64,000 bases of DNA from the NCBI RefSeq assembly GCF_029277985.1, contig NZ_CP119546.1, forward strand, positions 1,426,001-1,490,000. The letters are read 5' to 3'. Origin of the DNA: Providencia stuartii. GTDB lineage: Bacteria > Pseudomonadota > Gammaproteobacteria > Enterobacterales > Enterobacteriaceae. How positions within the stretch are numbered: position 1 is the first letter of the stretch; the number at the start of each line of letters is the position of its first letter. Under the pieces are notes generated by a model. That model did no database searches and was not told where the DNA came from. It saw nothing but the letters and a program-made list of their open reading frames with translations. Both the position numbers and the translations under genes were made by a program. Shown here in pieces: positions 54,611-64,000 of the stretch.

Positions 54611-55420
54611 ATGTCACAGGCAGCATTAAATGTTCGACATCATAAGCATAATGATGGCAGCAATGACCCAAACTCAGGCCCAAGTAATGGGGCATTTCTT
54701 GGTGGGTTGATTTTTTTCTTAATGGTTGTTGGAACAATCATTTGGAGTGGCTGGACCGTCATGAATTGGATGAAAGATGCGGACAGGCTGCCAATGTCAA
54801 AGTTAGTACTGACGGGGGAGCGTCATTACACAACGAATGATGATGTCAGAAAAGCGATATTAGCACTTGGTCAACCGGGCACGTTTATGACCGTGGATGT
54901 CAATGCCATTCAAAATCAGATCAGTGCTATGCCATGGATACGTCAAGTCACAGTTCGTAAACAGTGGCCTGATGAGTTAAAGATTCATCTGGTAGAATAT
55001 GTTCCTTACGCTCGTTGGAATGATCAGAACATGGTTGATAGTGAAGGGCGAGTTTTTAGCCTCCCCGCGAGTGAGAGTAACAAAGGCGATTATGCGTTAC
55101 TTTATGGCCCTCAAGGTAGCCAAAAAGAAGTTATCAAAGAGTATGTTGAATTTAAAAGAATACTGGCAGAACAAAATTTAAAATTGAAATCAGTCTCTAT
55201 GACTGCACGCCATGCTTGGCAACTTATTTTAGATAATGATGTTCGAATAGAACTCGGAAAAAAAGATGTACTTGAGCGGTTAAATCGTTTCCTTGAACTT
55301 TATCCGCTGTTGCAGCAAACCACAGATAAACGTGTTGATTATGTCGACCTTCGTTATACCAGTGGCGCTGCGGTGGGGTGGGCTCCTTTATTAGTGGATG
55401 CACCACTGGAGTTACAATAA
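54611..55420 (+). CDS. ftsQ: cell division protein FtsQ
   Basis: FtsQ is a bitopic divisome scaffold that binds FtsB and FtsL. The 269-residue protein has a cytoplasmic tail of about 30 residues, one membrane segment (about 31-52), a POTRA domain beginning with [22 protein letters not shown], and a beta domain with AYA-like [14 protein letters not shown]. It starts 1 base after ddlB. Confidence 0.95.
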   Translation: MSQAALNVRHHKHNDGSNDPNSGPSNGAFLGGLIFFLMVVGTIIWSGWTVMNWMKDADRLPMSKLVLTGERHYTTNDDVRKAILALGQPGTFMTVDVNAIQNQISAMPWIRQVTVRKQWPDELKIHLVEYVPYARWNDQNMVDSEGRVFSLPASESNKGDYALLYGPQGSQKEVIKEYVEFKRILAEQNLKLKSVSMTARHAWQLILDNDVRIELGKKDVLERLNRFLELYPLLQQTTDKRVDYVDLRYTSGAAVGWAPLLVDAPLELQ

Positions 55421-55456
55421 TGAATATTGCTAATAACTCAGACTAGGCAGAAGCAA

Positions 55457-56713
55457 ATGATCAAAACGACGGACAGAAAATTAGTTGTAGGCCTTGAAAT
55501 TGGGACTTCCAAGGTGTCGGCCCTTGTAGGCGAAATTCTGCCCGATGGTATGGTGAATATTATCGGGGTGGGAAGTTGTCCATCTCGTGGAATGGACAAA
55601 GGTGGCGTTAACGATCTGGAGTCAGTCGTTAAATGTGTACAAAGGGCGATTGATCAGGCTGAGCTGATGGCAGATTGCCAAATTTCTTCAGTTTATCTTG
55701 CGTTATCGGGTAAGCATGTTAGCTGTCAAAATGAAATTGGTATGGTACCTGTGTCGGAAGAAGAAGTGACACAAGAAGATGTTGACAGTGTTGTTCATAC
55801 CGCTAAATCAGTCCGAGTTCGCGATGAACATCGCATTCTTCATGTTATACCGCAAGAATTCGCGATTGATTATCAAGAAGGTATTAAGAACCCTGTTGGT
55901 TTGTCTGGTGTACGTATGCAAGCCAAAGTTCATTTGATCACTTGCCACAACGATATGGCAAAAAATATCGTGAAAGCCGTTGAACGTTGTGGGCTGAAAG
56001 TTGATCAGTTAATTTTTGCTGGACTTGCTGCTAGCTATTCTGTTTTGACGGAAGATGAGCGGGAGTTGGGGGTTTGTGTCGTTGATATTGGCGGCGGCAC
56101 GATGGATATGGCGGTGTACACCGGTGGTGCATTACGTCATACCAAAGTGATTCCTTATGCAGGCAATGTTGTGACCAGCGATATTGCTTATGCTTTTGGA
56201 ACTCCACCAAGTGATGCAGAAGCGATCAAAGTTCGTCATGGCTGTGCTGTCGGTTCGATAGTCAGCAAAGATGAAACGGTGGAAGTACCTAGCGTGGGAG
56301 GACGCCCACCAAGAAGTCTGCAACGTCAGACTTTAGCGGAGGTCATTGAACCACGCTATACAGAGCTGTTAAACCTCGTAAACGAAGAAATTTTAAATTT
56401 ACAGGAACAGTTACGTCAACAAGGTGTCAAACACCATTTGGCAGCGGGGATCGTGCTTACTGGAGGCGCTGCGCAAATAGACGGTCTCGTCGAATGTGCA
56501 CAAAAAGTCTTCCATACACAAGTCAGGATTGGTACCCCGCTCAATATAACAGGCTTAACGGATTATGCTCAGGAGCCATACTATTCAACTGCGGTTGGGC
56601 TTCTGCATTACGGTAAAGAAAGCCATCTTGGCGATGATACCGAAACGGAAAAACGTGCTTCAGTTAAAGGGTGGTTTAGTAAAATCACTGGTTGGCTGAG
56701 AAAAGAATTTTAA
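55457..56713 (+). CDS. ftsA: cell division protein FtsA
   Basis: FtsA is an actin-like ATPase that tethers FtsZ to the membrane. The start at 55457 ([20 protein letters not shown]) gives 418 residues, as in E. coli; the ten extra codons upstream are not family-like. Actin-fold phosphate loops are [15 protein letters not shown] and [14 protein letters not shown]. The C-terminal GWLRKEF is the membrane-binding amphipathic helix. A 36-base gap separates it from ftsQ. Confidence 0.96.
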   Translation: MIKTTDRKLVVGLEIGTSKVSALVGEILPDGMVNIIGVGSCPSRGMDKGGVNDLESVVKCVQRAIDQAELMADCQISSVYLALSGKHVSCQNEIGMVPVSEEEVTQEDVDSVVHTAKSVRVRDEHRILHVIPQEFAIDYQEGIKNPVGLSGVRMQAKVHLITCHNDMAKNIVKAVERCGLKVDQLIFAGLAASYSVLTEDERELGVCVVDIGGGTMDMAVYTGGALRHTKVIPYAGNVVTSDIAYAFGTPPSDAEAIKVRHGCAVGSIVSKDETVEVPSVGGRPPRSLQRQTLAEVIEPRYTELLNLVNEEILNLQEQLRQQGVKHHLAAGIVLTGGAAQIDGLVECAQKVFHTQVRIGTPLNITGLTDYAQEPYYSTAVGLLHYGKESHLGDDTETEKRASVKGWFSKITGWLRKEF

Positions 56714-56769
56714 TTTTTATTCAGAAGCATATTATTAGCTTCGAAGTAAGCACAAAACGGAGAGACATT

Positions 56770-57939
56770 ATGTTTGAACCAATGGAGCTAACCAACGATG
56801 CGGTGATTAAAGTCATCGGCGTTGGTGGCGGCGGCGGTAACGCCGTTGAACACATGGTGCGTGAGCGTATTGAAGGCGTTGAGTTTTTTGCCGTCAATAC
56901 TGACGCACAGGCACTGCGCAAAACCGCAGTCGGACAAACAATCCAGATTGGTACTGGTATTACTAAAGGCCTAGGTGCAGGAGCAAACCCTGAAGTAGGT
57001 CGTAATGCCGCTGAAGAAGATCGTGAAGCTTTACGCAATGCACTTGATGGTGCAGACATGGTCTTCATTGCAGCCGGTATGGGTGGTGGTACAGGTACAG
57101 GTGCTGCTCCAGTCGTGGCTGAAGTTGCTAAAGAGCTGGGTATACTAACGGTTGCCGTCGTGACTAAGCCTTTCAATTTTGAAGGCAAAAAGCGTATGGC
57201 ATTTGCGGAATCGGGAATTACTGAGTTATCAAAACATGTTGACTCATTGATTACGATCCCGAACGATAAACTATTAAAAGTCTTAGGTCGTGGTATCTCT
57301 TTATTGGATGCTTTTGGTGCTGCAAACGATGTCCTTAAAGGTGCCGTTCAAGGGATTGCAGAACTGATCACACGCCCTGGCTTGATGAACGTGGACTTTG
57401 CTGACGTACGCACTGTTATGTCAGAAATGGGCTACGCAATGATGGGTTCAGGTGTTGCTCGTGGTGAAGATCGTGCTGAAGAAGCGGCTGAAATGGCTAT
57501 TTCAAGTCCACTTCTAGAAGATATCGACCTTTCTGGCGCACGCGGTGTTCTTGTCAACATTACCGCTGGTTTCGATCTGCGTTTGGATGAGTTTGAAACG
57601 GTCGGTAATACCATTCGTGCATTCGCATCTGATAATGCGACCGTTGTTATTGGTACATCACTCGACCCTGAGATGAATGATGAACTACGTGTTACTGTTG
57701 TTGCAACAGGTATTGGGATGGACAAGCGTCCAGAAATTACACTGGTCAATAACAAAATGTCACAGCAGGTTTCTATGGAACAGCGCTACCAGCAAATGCA
57801 AAGTAGCATGTCTTCTATGTCTTCATTGACAGAAGAAAAACCAGCTGCGGCGAAAGCGGTGAATGACCAAAATACGCAAACAAATAAAGAACCTGATTAT
57901 TTGGATATTCCTGCATTTTTGCGTAAACAGGCCGATTAA
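56770..57939 (+). CDS. ftsZ: cell division GTPase FtsZ
   Basis: FtsZ is the tubulin homologue that forms the Z ring. The start at 56770 ([25 protein letters not shown]) gives 389 residues; upstream in-frame codons overlap fts[14 protein letters not shown] (near residue 106) is the tubulin signature loop. A Gln/Ser-rich linker leads to the conserved tail [15 protein letters not shown] that binds FtsA and ZipA. Confidence 0.98.
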   Translation: MFEPMELTNDAVIKVIGVGGGGGNAVEHMVRERIEGVEFFAVNTDAQALRKTAVGQTIQIGTGITKGLGAGANPEVGRNAAEEDREALRNALDGADMVFIAAGMGGGTGTGAAPVVAEVAKELGILTVAVVTKPFNFEGKKRMAFAESGITELSKHVDSLITIPNDKLLKVLGRGISLLDAFGAANDVLKGAVQGIAELITRPGLMNVDFADVRTVMSEMGYAMMGSGVARGEDRAEEAAEMAISSPLLEDIDLSGARGVLVNITAGFDLRLDEFETVGNTIRAFASDNATVVIGTSLDPEMNDELRVTVVATGIGMDKRPEITLVNNKMSQQVSMEQRYQQMQSSMSSMSSLTEEKPAAAKAVNDQNTQTNKEPDYLDIPAFLRKQAD

Positions 57940-57980
57940 TTTTAATTATATTGGTTTCTCCGCTTTTTGTGCTAAACTTT

Positions 57981-58012
57981 CCTGCTGGTTATCTAGTATG
58001 ATAATCAGCAGG
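57981..58012 (+). terminator. hairpin between ftsZ and lpxC
   Basis: CCTGCTGGTTAT (57981-57992) pairs with ATAATCAGCAGG (58001-58012), with one G-U-type position. It may end or attenuate dcw transcription before lpxC; no T-run follows. Confidence 0.5.
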
Positions 58013-58020
58013 ACGGATAA

Positions 58021-58956
<936 letters not shown>

Positions 58957-59014
58957 TCAAGTTAAGTTGGTAAACAGTTGAATCAGTTGTTGTTATAAAA
59001 CGCGAATGTCAGCG

Positions 59015-59536
59015 TTAATCTTTTCTGTTGGTTGTGCTGGTACTCTCTCCGGCCAGCGCAGCCAGCCGCTCTAGTCTCTGTTTTAAATCTTTTGAACTAT
59101 TCTCTGCTAAACGTAAAAGATGCTTAGCCGTTTCCGCACTTATTCTCCGTTCATTCCTAGTTTGCATATTTTTAACTGTTTGATTATTCAGTGAGCTATT
59201 TTCAGTCTTTTTTCGCATAAGAGTAGGATTGATTCTGATGTCTATGGAAGATAAAGATGGTAGAATAGAGCCTCGTAATGCAGAAAGTAGATTAAGTTTT
59301 TCGTAATTTAATCGGGTCATCCAGCTTGCATTAGCAACCTCGATAATCAAAATGCTGTTACGATAGTTTGCAACGCGGCACATTGGCTTAAGTTCGCTAG
59401 GGAGCAATCCTTTAACAGCTTTGTTAAGCCGATTAATCGCGTTAGCAGTACGCTGAATAGTTAATAGGGGGCTGCTCGTTTTAGCGAGTGACTCCTCAAG
59501 GACATCGAATAATGCTTGTGGGTGACTATCTCTCAT
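59015..59536 (-). CDS. dciA: DUF721/DciA-family protein
   Basis: The 173-residue protein has the DUF721 core at about residues 26-105 (LNKAVKGLLPSELKPMCRVANYRNSILIIEVANASWMTRL split across strands) and a basic, charged C-terminal half. DciA proteins help load the replicative helicase DnaB and are the ancestral alternative to phage-derived DnaC. The gene is convergent to lpxC and divergent from secM. Whether it is active beside a DnaC in this host is unknown. Confidence 0.78.
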   Translation of the reverse strand: MRDSHPQALFDVLEESLAKTSSPLLTIQRTANAINRLNKAVKGLLPSELKPMCRVANYRNSILIIEVANASWMTRLNYEKLNLLSALRGSILPSLSSIDIRINPTLMRKKTENSSLNNQTVKNMQTRNERRISAETAKHLLRLAENSSKDLKQRLERLAALAGESTSTTNRKD

Positions 59537-59642
59537 TTTTCGGCTCCGCCTAATGTGTTAGGTTTATTCTTAAGTATAGCTTGAGTAGTATAACGCGAAC
59601 TTGAATAAAAATAGTGTAACAGCAACATAATATAAGACTTTG

Positions 59643-60167
59643 ATGGGCATTTTAAATCTTTGGCGACAATTTGGTAGAAGATACTTGTGGTCTCATTTCC
59701 TATTAGGACTTGTCGCTACAGGGATTGGCATGCCTGCGATTTTAAATGCCTTATCAGATGCTCAGCAAACCCAGTTTAATTCGTCTGTTAATCGCCAAAA
59801 TCAAGCGGTTAGTGCTTTTGATAACTTATTTGCACAACAACAACCCCAACGTTCTTCACCGTCCTCGTCGTATTCTGTGAATTATTGGCAGCAACATGCG
59901 GTTAGGAATGTCATTCGACAACTGACTTTCGCTTTTTCAAACACTGAAGATGGCGATACGAATTTACAAGATGAAGCTAAAGGTTCACTACTAGCTCCGC
60001 AAGTCATGCTTGATACGTTGTATGCCATGCTGGCACAACGTTCACTTCAATGGGGTGACAATGTTACCCAACCGGAACGCTACGCTTTTCCACATTTTGT
60101 AGCATATCAACCTGCAATTTGGGTTGCTCAGGTTCATGGGATCCGTGCCGGTCCTCTTATGAGTTAA
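59643..60167 (+). CDS. secM: SecA regulator SecM
   Basis: SecM is an exported arrest peptide that monitors secretion and adjusts secA translation. The start at 59643 gives 174 residues beginning MGILNLWRQFGRRY, as in E. coli, with a signal-like hydrophobic segment at about 18-36. The arrest motif is at residues 155-171: Y-x4-WV-x4-GIRAGP, against F-x4-WI-x4-GIRAGP in E. coli. Only LMS follows the stall site. secA starts 102 bases downstream. Confidence 0.94.
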   Translation: MGILNLWRQFGRRYLWSHFLLGLVATGIGMPAILNALSDAQQTQFNSSVNRQNQAVSAFDNLFAQQQPQRSSPSSSYSVNYWQQHAVRNVIRQLTFAFSNTEDGDTNLQDEAKGSLLAPQVMLDTLYAMLAQRSLQWGDNVTQPERYAFPHFVAYQPAIWVAQVHGIRAGPLMS

Positions 60168-60269
60168 TTAGCAATAACATTGTCGATCTTGAGATATGCA
60201 CTATGTTCTAAGCAAATTACATGATTTAATTGTTTAGTAATTAACTGAATTACCTGAGAATATATAAAT
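60168..60269 (+). promoter_or_regulatory. secM-secA intergenic RNA with alternative hairpins
   Basis: GTAATT at 60237-60242 can pair either with AATTAC upstream (60215-60220) or with AATTAC downstream (60248-60253). The downstream hairpin sits directly before the TGAGAA ribosome site of secA. In E. coli a hairpin here hides the secA site until SecM stalls; these mutually exclusive stems could serve the same switch. Confidence 0.45.
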
Positions 60270-62981
60270 ATGTTAACAAAATTATTAACCAAAGTTTTTG
60301 GTAGTCGTAATGACCGTACCCTCCGTCGTCTGCGTAAAGAAGTCGAAAAGATTAATCGCCTTGAGCCGGAGTTTGAAAAGTTAAGTGATGATGAACTCAA
60401 AGCTAAAACCCAAGAATTCCGTGAGCGTCTGAGTAAAAACGAAAGCCTTGAAAGCATCATTCCTGAAGCGTTTGCAACTGTTCGAGAAGCCAGTAAACGT
60501 GTTTTTGGTATGCGTCACTTTGATGTACAGCTGATTGGTGGGATGGTTTTGAACGAGCGCTGTATCGCTGAGATGCGTACTGGTGAAGGTAAAACACTGA
60601 CAGCGACTCTCCCTGCTTACTTGAACGCATTAACGGGTAAAGGGGTTCACGTTGTTACAGTTAACGACTATTTGGCGAAACGTGATGCTGAAAACAACCG
60701 TCCATTATTCGAATTTTTAGGCCTGAGTGTTGGTATAAACCTTCCAGGTATGCCAGCAGGACTTAAGCGTGAAGCTTATGCGGCTGATATTACTTATGGT
60801 ACTAACAACGAATTCGGCTTTGACTACTTACGTGACAACATGGCATTTAGCCCAGAAGAGCGCGTACAGCGTAAATTACACTACGCATTGGTGGATGAGG
60901 TTGACTCAATTCTTATCGATGAAGCGCGTACACCACTTATTATTTCTGGTCCGGCTGAAGATAGCTCAGAACTGTACAAAAAAGTTGATAAATTAATTCC
61001 TAAACTTGTGCGTCAAGAGAAGGAAGACTCTGACACTTTCCAAGGTGAAGGGCATTTCTCAGTAGATGAGAAATCACGTCAGGTCACGCTGACTGAGCGT
61101 GGTTTAGTACTGATTGAGCAACTGTTAACGGAAGAAGGCTTAATGGAAGAAGGTGAATCACTGTATTCTCCATCAAACATTATGCTGATGCATCACGTGA
61201 TGGCAGGCTTACGCGCTCATGCGTTATTTACACTGGATGTGGATTATATTGTTAAAGACGGTCAAGTTATCATCGTTGATGAACATACAGGCCGTACAAT
61301 GGAAGGCCGCCGTTGGTCTGATGGCTTGCACCAAGCGGTGGAAGCAAAAGAAGGTGTTGAGATCCAAAATGAAAACCAAACACTGGCATCAATTACCTTC
61401 CAAAACTATTTCCGCTTATACGAAAAACTGGCGGGTATGACGGGAACCGCGGATACCGAGGCATTTGAGTTTAGCTCTATCTATAAATTAGATACCATTG
61501 TTATCCCAACTAACCGTCCTATGATCCGTAAGGATTTACCTGACTTAGTCTATATGACTGAAGAGGATAAATTCGCAGCGATTATTGAAGATATCCGTGA
61601 AAGAACACAAAACGGCCAACCCGTGCTCGTGGGGACTATCTCAATTGAGAAATCAGAGCTGATTTCTAATGCATTGAGAAAAGCAAAAATTGAACATAAT
61701 GTATTGAACGCGAAATTCCATGCTTTAGAAGCGGATATTGTTGCGAACGCAGGTCAAGCTGGAGCGGTTACTATCGCGACTAACATGGCTGGTCGTGGTA
61801 CGGATATTATGTTGGGTGGTAGTTGGCAATCTGAGGTTGCAGCTTTGGAAGCGCCAACTCAAGAGCAAATTGATGAAATCAAGGCGCGTTGGAAAGAGCG
61901 TCATGACGCGGTACTTGCTGCTGGTGGTTTACATATCATCGGTACAGAACGTCATGAATCTCGTCGTATTGATAACCAGTTACGAGGTCGTGCGGGGCGT
62001 CAAGGTGATGCCGGTTCTTCACGTTTCTACCTCTCCATGGAAGATGCGTTGATGCGTATTTTTGCCTCTGATCGTGTCACAGGCATGATGCGTAAATTAG
62101 GCATGAAACCGGGTGAAGCGATTGAACACCCATGGGTCACGAAAGCTATTGCAAATGCGCAACGTAAAGTTGAAAACCGTAACTTTGATATTCGTAAGCA
62201 GCTGCTTGAATATGATGATGTAGCGAGTGACCAACGTCGTGCTATTTATACTCAGCGTAATGAGCTGCTTGACGGTGGTGATATTAAAGAAACGGTAGAT
62301 AGCATTCGTCAAGATGTATTCACGACCACTATTGATGCCTATATTCCACCACAATCTTTGGAAGAAATGTGGGACATTGAAGGGCTGCAAAAACGCTTAG
62401 TCAGTGATTTCGATTTAGATTTACCAATCAAAGAATGGTTGGATAAAGAGCCTGAATTACATGAAGAAACTCTTCGTGAGCGTATTATGGAAAAAGCCAT
62501 TGAAATCTATCAGAAAAAAGAAGAGATCGTTGGCGCGGAAATGATGCGTAATTTCGAAAAAGGTGTCATGCTACAGACGTTAGATACATTGTGGAAAGAG
62601 CATTTGGCTTCGATGGATTATTTACGTCAAGGTATCCATTTGCGTGGTTACGCGCAGAAAGATCCAAAACAAGAATATAAGCGTGAATCTTTCAACATGT
62701 TTGCGAATATGCTTGAATCGTTGAAATACGAGGTTATCAGTACACTATCTAAAGTTCAGGTTCGTTTACCTGAAGAAGTTGAAGCTTTAGAACAACAGCG
62801 TAAAGAAGAAGCAGAACGCTTAGCGAAAAAACAGCAGTTGAGTCATGATGCCGGCGCTGAATCATTGATGTCTGAAGCTGAAGCACAGATAGCCACACAG
62901 GGTCATAAAATCGGTCGTAATGATCCTTGTCCTTGTGGTTCAGGCAAAAAATATAAGCAATGTCATGGTCGCTTAAAGTAA
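60270..62981 (+). CDS. secA: preprotein translocase ATPase SecA
   Basis: SecA drives proteins through SecYEG. The 903-residue length is normal. Walker A is [21 protein letters not shown] at about residue 103, [19 protein letters not shown] is the DEAD-like box, and [14 protein letters not shown] and [23 protein letters not shown] (split) are motor motifs. The C-terminal zinc tail [14 protein letters not shown] binds SecB. It follows secM and ends in an intrinsic terminator. Confidence 0.98.
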   Translation: MLTKLLTKVFGSRNDRTLRRLRKEVEKINRLEPEFEKLSDDELKAKTQEFRERLSKNESLESIIPEAFATVREASKRVFGMRHFDVQLIGGMVLNERCIAEMRTGEGKTLTATLPAYLNALTGKGVHVVTVNDYLAKRDAENNRPLFEFLGLSVGINLPGMPAGLKREAYAADITYGTNNEFGFDYLRDNMAFSPEERVQRKLHYALVDEVDSILIDEARTPLIISGPAEDSSELYKKVDKLIPKLVRQEKEDSDTFQGEGHFSVDEKSRQVTLTERGLVLIEQLLTEEGLMEEGESLYSPSNIMLMHHVMAGLRAHALFTLDVDYIVKDGQVIIVDEHTGRTMEGRRWSDGLHQAVEAKEGVEIQNENQTLASITFQNYFRLYEKLAGMTGTADTEAFEFSSIYKLDTIVIPTNRPMIRKDLPDLVYMTEEDKFAAIIEDIRERTQNGQPVLVGTISIEKSELISNALRKAKIEHNVLNAKFHALEADIVANAGQAGAVTIATNMAGRGTDIMLGGSWQSEVAALEAPTQEQIDEIKARWKERHDAVLAAGGLHIIGTERHESRRIDNQLRGRAGRQGDAGSSRFYLSMEDALMRIFASDRVTGMMRKLGMKPGEAIEHPWVTKAIANAQRKVENRNFDIRKQLLEYDDVASDQRRAIYTQRNELLDGGDIKETVDSIRQDVFTTTIDAYIPPQSLEEMWDIEGLQKRLVSDFDLDLPIKEWLDKEPELHEETLRERIMEKAIEIYQKKEEIVGAEMMRNFEKGVMLQTLDTLWKEHLASMDYLRQGIHLRGYAQKDPKQEYKRESFNMFANMLESLKYEVISTLSKVQVRLPEEVEALEQQRKEEAERLAKKQQLSHDAGAESLMSEAEAQIATQGHKIGRNDPCPCGSGKKYKQCHGRLK

Positions 62982-63000
62982 TTTAATATCACATCACACA

Positions 63001-63022
63001 AGGCGGGGTAACCCGCCTTTTT
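63001..63022 (+). terminator. terminator between secA and mutT
   Basis: AGGCGGG (63001-63007) pairs with CCCGCCT (63012-63018) over GTAA, and the T-run reaches 63022. It lies 12 bases before the mutT start. Confidence 0.85.
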
Positions 63023-63034
63023 AACGAAGAAATT

Positions 63035-63424
63035 ATGGAAAAAAAACATCTGTATATTGCCGCTGGCATCATCCGTAATGATGACCACAAAATATTTATT
63101 ACTGAGCGCCCAAGCGGCACTCATATGGCGGGTTTTTGGGAATTCCCTGGCGGAAAATTAGAACACGGGGAACAGCCTGAAGATGCGTTAATTCGCGAGT
63201 TAGAAGAGGAAGTAGGGATAATTGTCACTGAATGTGAGCTCTTTCACTGTGTTGAGCATGAATTTGATGAACGCCGTGTGACTCTCTACTTTTATATGGT
63301 TTCTCGTTGGGAAAATGAGCCTTATGGGAAAGAGGGACAAAAAAGCCGTTGGGTCGATCAGAAAGATTTAGTGGCTAGTGAGTTCCCACCTGCGAATCGT
63401 ATTATTATTGATATGCTAAAATAA
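63035..63424 (+). CDS. mutT: 8-oxo-dGTP diphosphatase MutT
   Basis: MutT hydrolyses 8-oxo-dGTP to prevent A:T to C:G transversions. The 129-residue length equals E. coli MutT. The Nudix box is GGKLEHGEQPEDALIRELEEEVGI-type, at about residues 37-59, with the REL-EE metal residues. Its position after secA is conserved. Only a short AT-rich leader follows the secA terminator, so its own promoter or read-through is needed. Confidence 0.95.
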   Translation: MEKKHLYIAAGIIRNDDHKIFITERPSGTHMAGFWEFPGGKLEHGEQPEDALIRELEEEVGIIVTECELFHCVEHEFDERRVTLYFYMVSRWENEPYGKEGQKSRWVDQKDLVASEFPPANRIIIDMLK

Positions 63425-63661
63425 TTTTCCCTGAACTCACCGTCTGTTAAGAGGGGATTAATCATCATTTCTGTGCTGATAGAAGAGGGTGATTAAAATC
63501 AGGCTGTGAGTAAAAGTAAGGTAAGCTTTCGTTTATTAAGCGGTTTACGCTAAAGTGAAATGGCGCGAGTTATTCGCATAATGCCTTATATTCCCGTTAA
63601 TTTATTAACAACAGGATATAAGGCATGTCATTAACAGCAATAGCTATCTTGCTTGTTGCTA

Positions 63662-63859
63662 TTAATGTTCAGGTTGTTCACTCCAATTATCACTGTCAGA
63701 AATATCACCTTGGCTGGCAATTCGTTTTTCTTCAGCCGCCCACTCACCAAGATCGATAAGTTGGCATCGCTTACTGCAAAATGGCCTAAATGGGCTTTCT
63801 TCTCCCCAAATAACAATTTTCTGGCATGTTGGACAATTAACTTCAATTTTTTCCGTCAT
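63662..63859 (-). CDS. yacG: DNA gyrase inhibitor YacG
   Basis: The 65-residue zinc protein has CPTCQK near residue 9 and [18 protein letters not shown] near residue 27, the four cysteines of the YacG zinc finger. E. coli YacG binds GyrB and inhibits gyrase. It starts 17 bases after the zapD stop on the same strand, the usual pairing, and is convergent to mutT. Confidence 0.94.
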   Translation of the reverse strand: MTEKIEVNCPTCQKIVIWGEESPFRPFCSKRCQLIDLGEWAAEEKRIASQGDISDSDNWSEQPEH

Positions 63860-63876
63860 TTACTACTTCCCCCTTA

Positions 63877-64000
63877 TTAACAGCAGGATAATTCAAAAGT
63901 CATCATTGCGGGTACAATACCATTTTCGCTGTCAATGTGAAGAAAACGAATTGCAAATCGTGTTTTATGGCCTGAAATTTGAGGGAAAATCAGCTTATCG
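63877..64000 (-). CDS. zapD: cell division protein ZapD, C-terminal end only
   Basis: The last 40 codons on the minus strand read [14 protein letters not shown] and end FELSCC, matching the C terminus of E. coli ZapD (RFAIRFLPLDSE, ending FELACC). ZapD bundles FtsZ filaments. The gene continues beyond the window end and is upstream of yacG in the same operon. Confidence 0.88.
   Translation of the reverse strand, partial: DKLIFPQISGHKTRFAIRFLHIDSENGIVPAMMTFELSCC

Noticed and set aside
60168..60460. 98-codon minus-strand ORF across the secM-secA gap
   Set aside because: It is antisense to the conserved secA start and the regulatory intergenic RNA, with no family features.

Overview
The window is a contiguous AT-rich piece of a gammaproteobacterial chromosome. 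Nearly every housekeeping protein reads as a close relative of its Escherichia coli counterpart. The order leuO-leuABCD, ilvIH-cra, mraZ through secA, mutT-yacG-zapD is that of Enterobacterales. The low GC content, the mixture of E. coli-like core and chitinase/porin/hcp accessory genes, and the metK-speA-speB block suggest Morganellaceae, most likely Providencia; the genus is an inference.

Layout. Positions 2-3940 hold the end of a very AT-rich operon whose products look like diverged nucleotide enzymes: a HisA-like isomerase (cut by the window edge), a phosphoribosyltransferase, a HAD phosphatase, an adenylosuccinate-synthetase-like ligase and a NUDIX hydrolase. It is the best candidate here for an undescribed pathway. 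Positions 4006-15803 are an accessory mosaic: a general porin, hcp-hcr with FNR- and NsrR-like sites, a mini HEAT-repeat protein, a shortened MgtE behind an M-box (Mg2+) riboswitch, SprT, a persulfide-sensor-type ArsR repressor with a split YeeE/YedE sulfur transporter, a decayed chitin-active LPMO next to an intact ChiA chitinase, and a LysR regulator.

Positions 16155-28136 carry metK (with a MetJ operator), speA and speB with a long leader containing a short upstream ORF, a BudC-type acetoin reductase, a signal-less sphingomyelinase-like protein, an alpha/beta hydrolase, a helix-hairpin-helix protein, mutH, a DnaA-box-rich gap resembling DARS2, and sgrR with a divergent short SgrS-like sRNA.

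Positions 28137-40445 are branched-chain amino-acid genes: leuABCD behind a classical leuL attenuator, leuO, an inserted long-chain acyl-CoA ligase, ilvIH and cra. Positions 41050-58956 are the complete dcw cluster from mraZ (with its triple MraZ operator) through ftsZ to lpxC, in canonical order and largely with overlapping or nearly touching genes. It is followed by dciA, secM-secA, mutT, yacG and the end of zapD.

The genes together cover cell-wall precursor synthesis and division, Leu/Ile/Val and polyamine synthesis, nitrosative-stress defence and Mg2+/sulfur homeostasis. No rRNA, tRNA, CRISPR array, insertion sequence or prophage was seen. Several starts were moved from the longest ORF to the start supported by Shine-Dalgarno spacing and by the remembered family N-terminus. 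All family comparisons are from memory; no searches were run.
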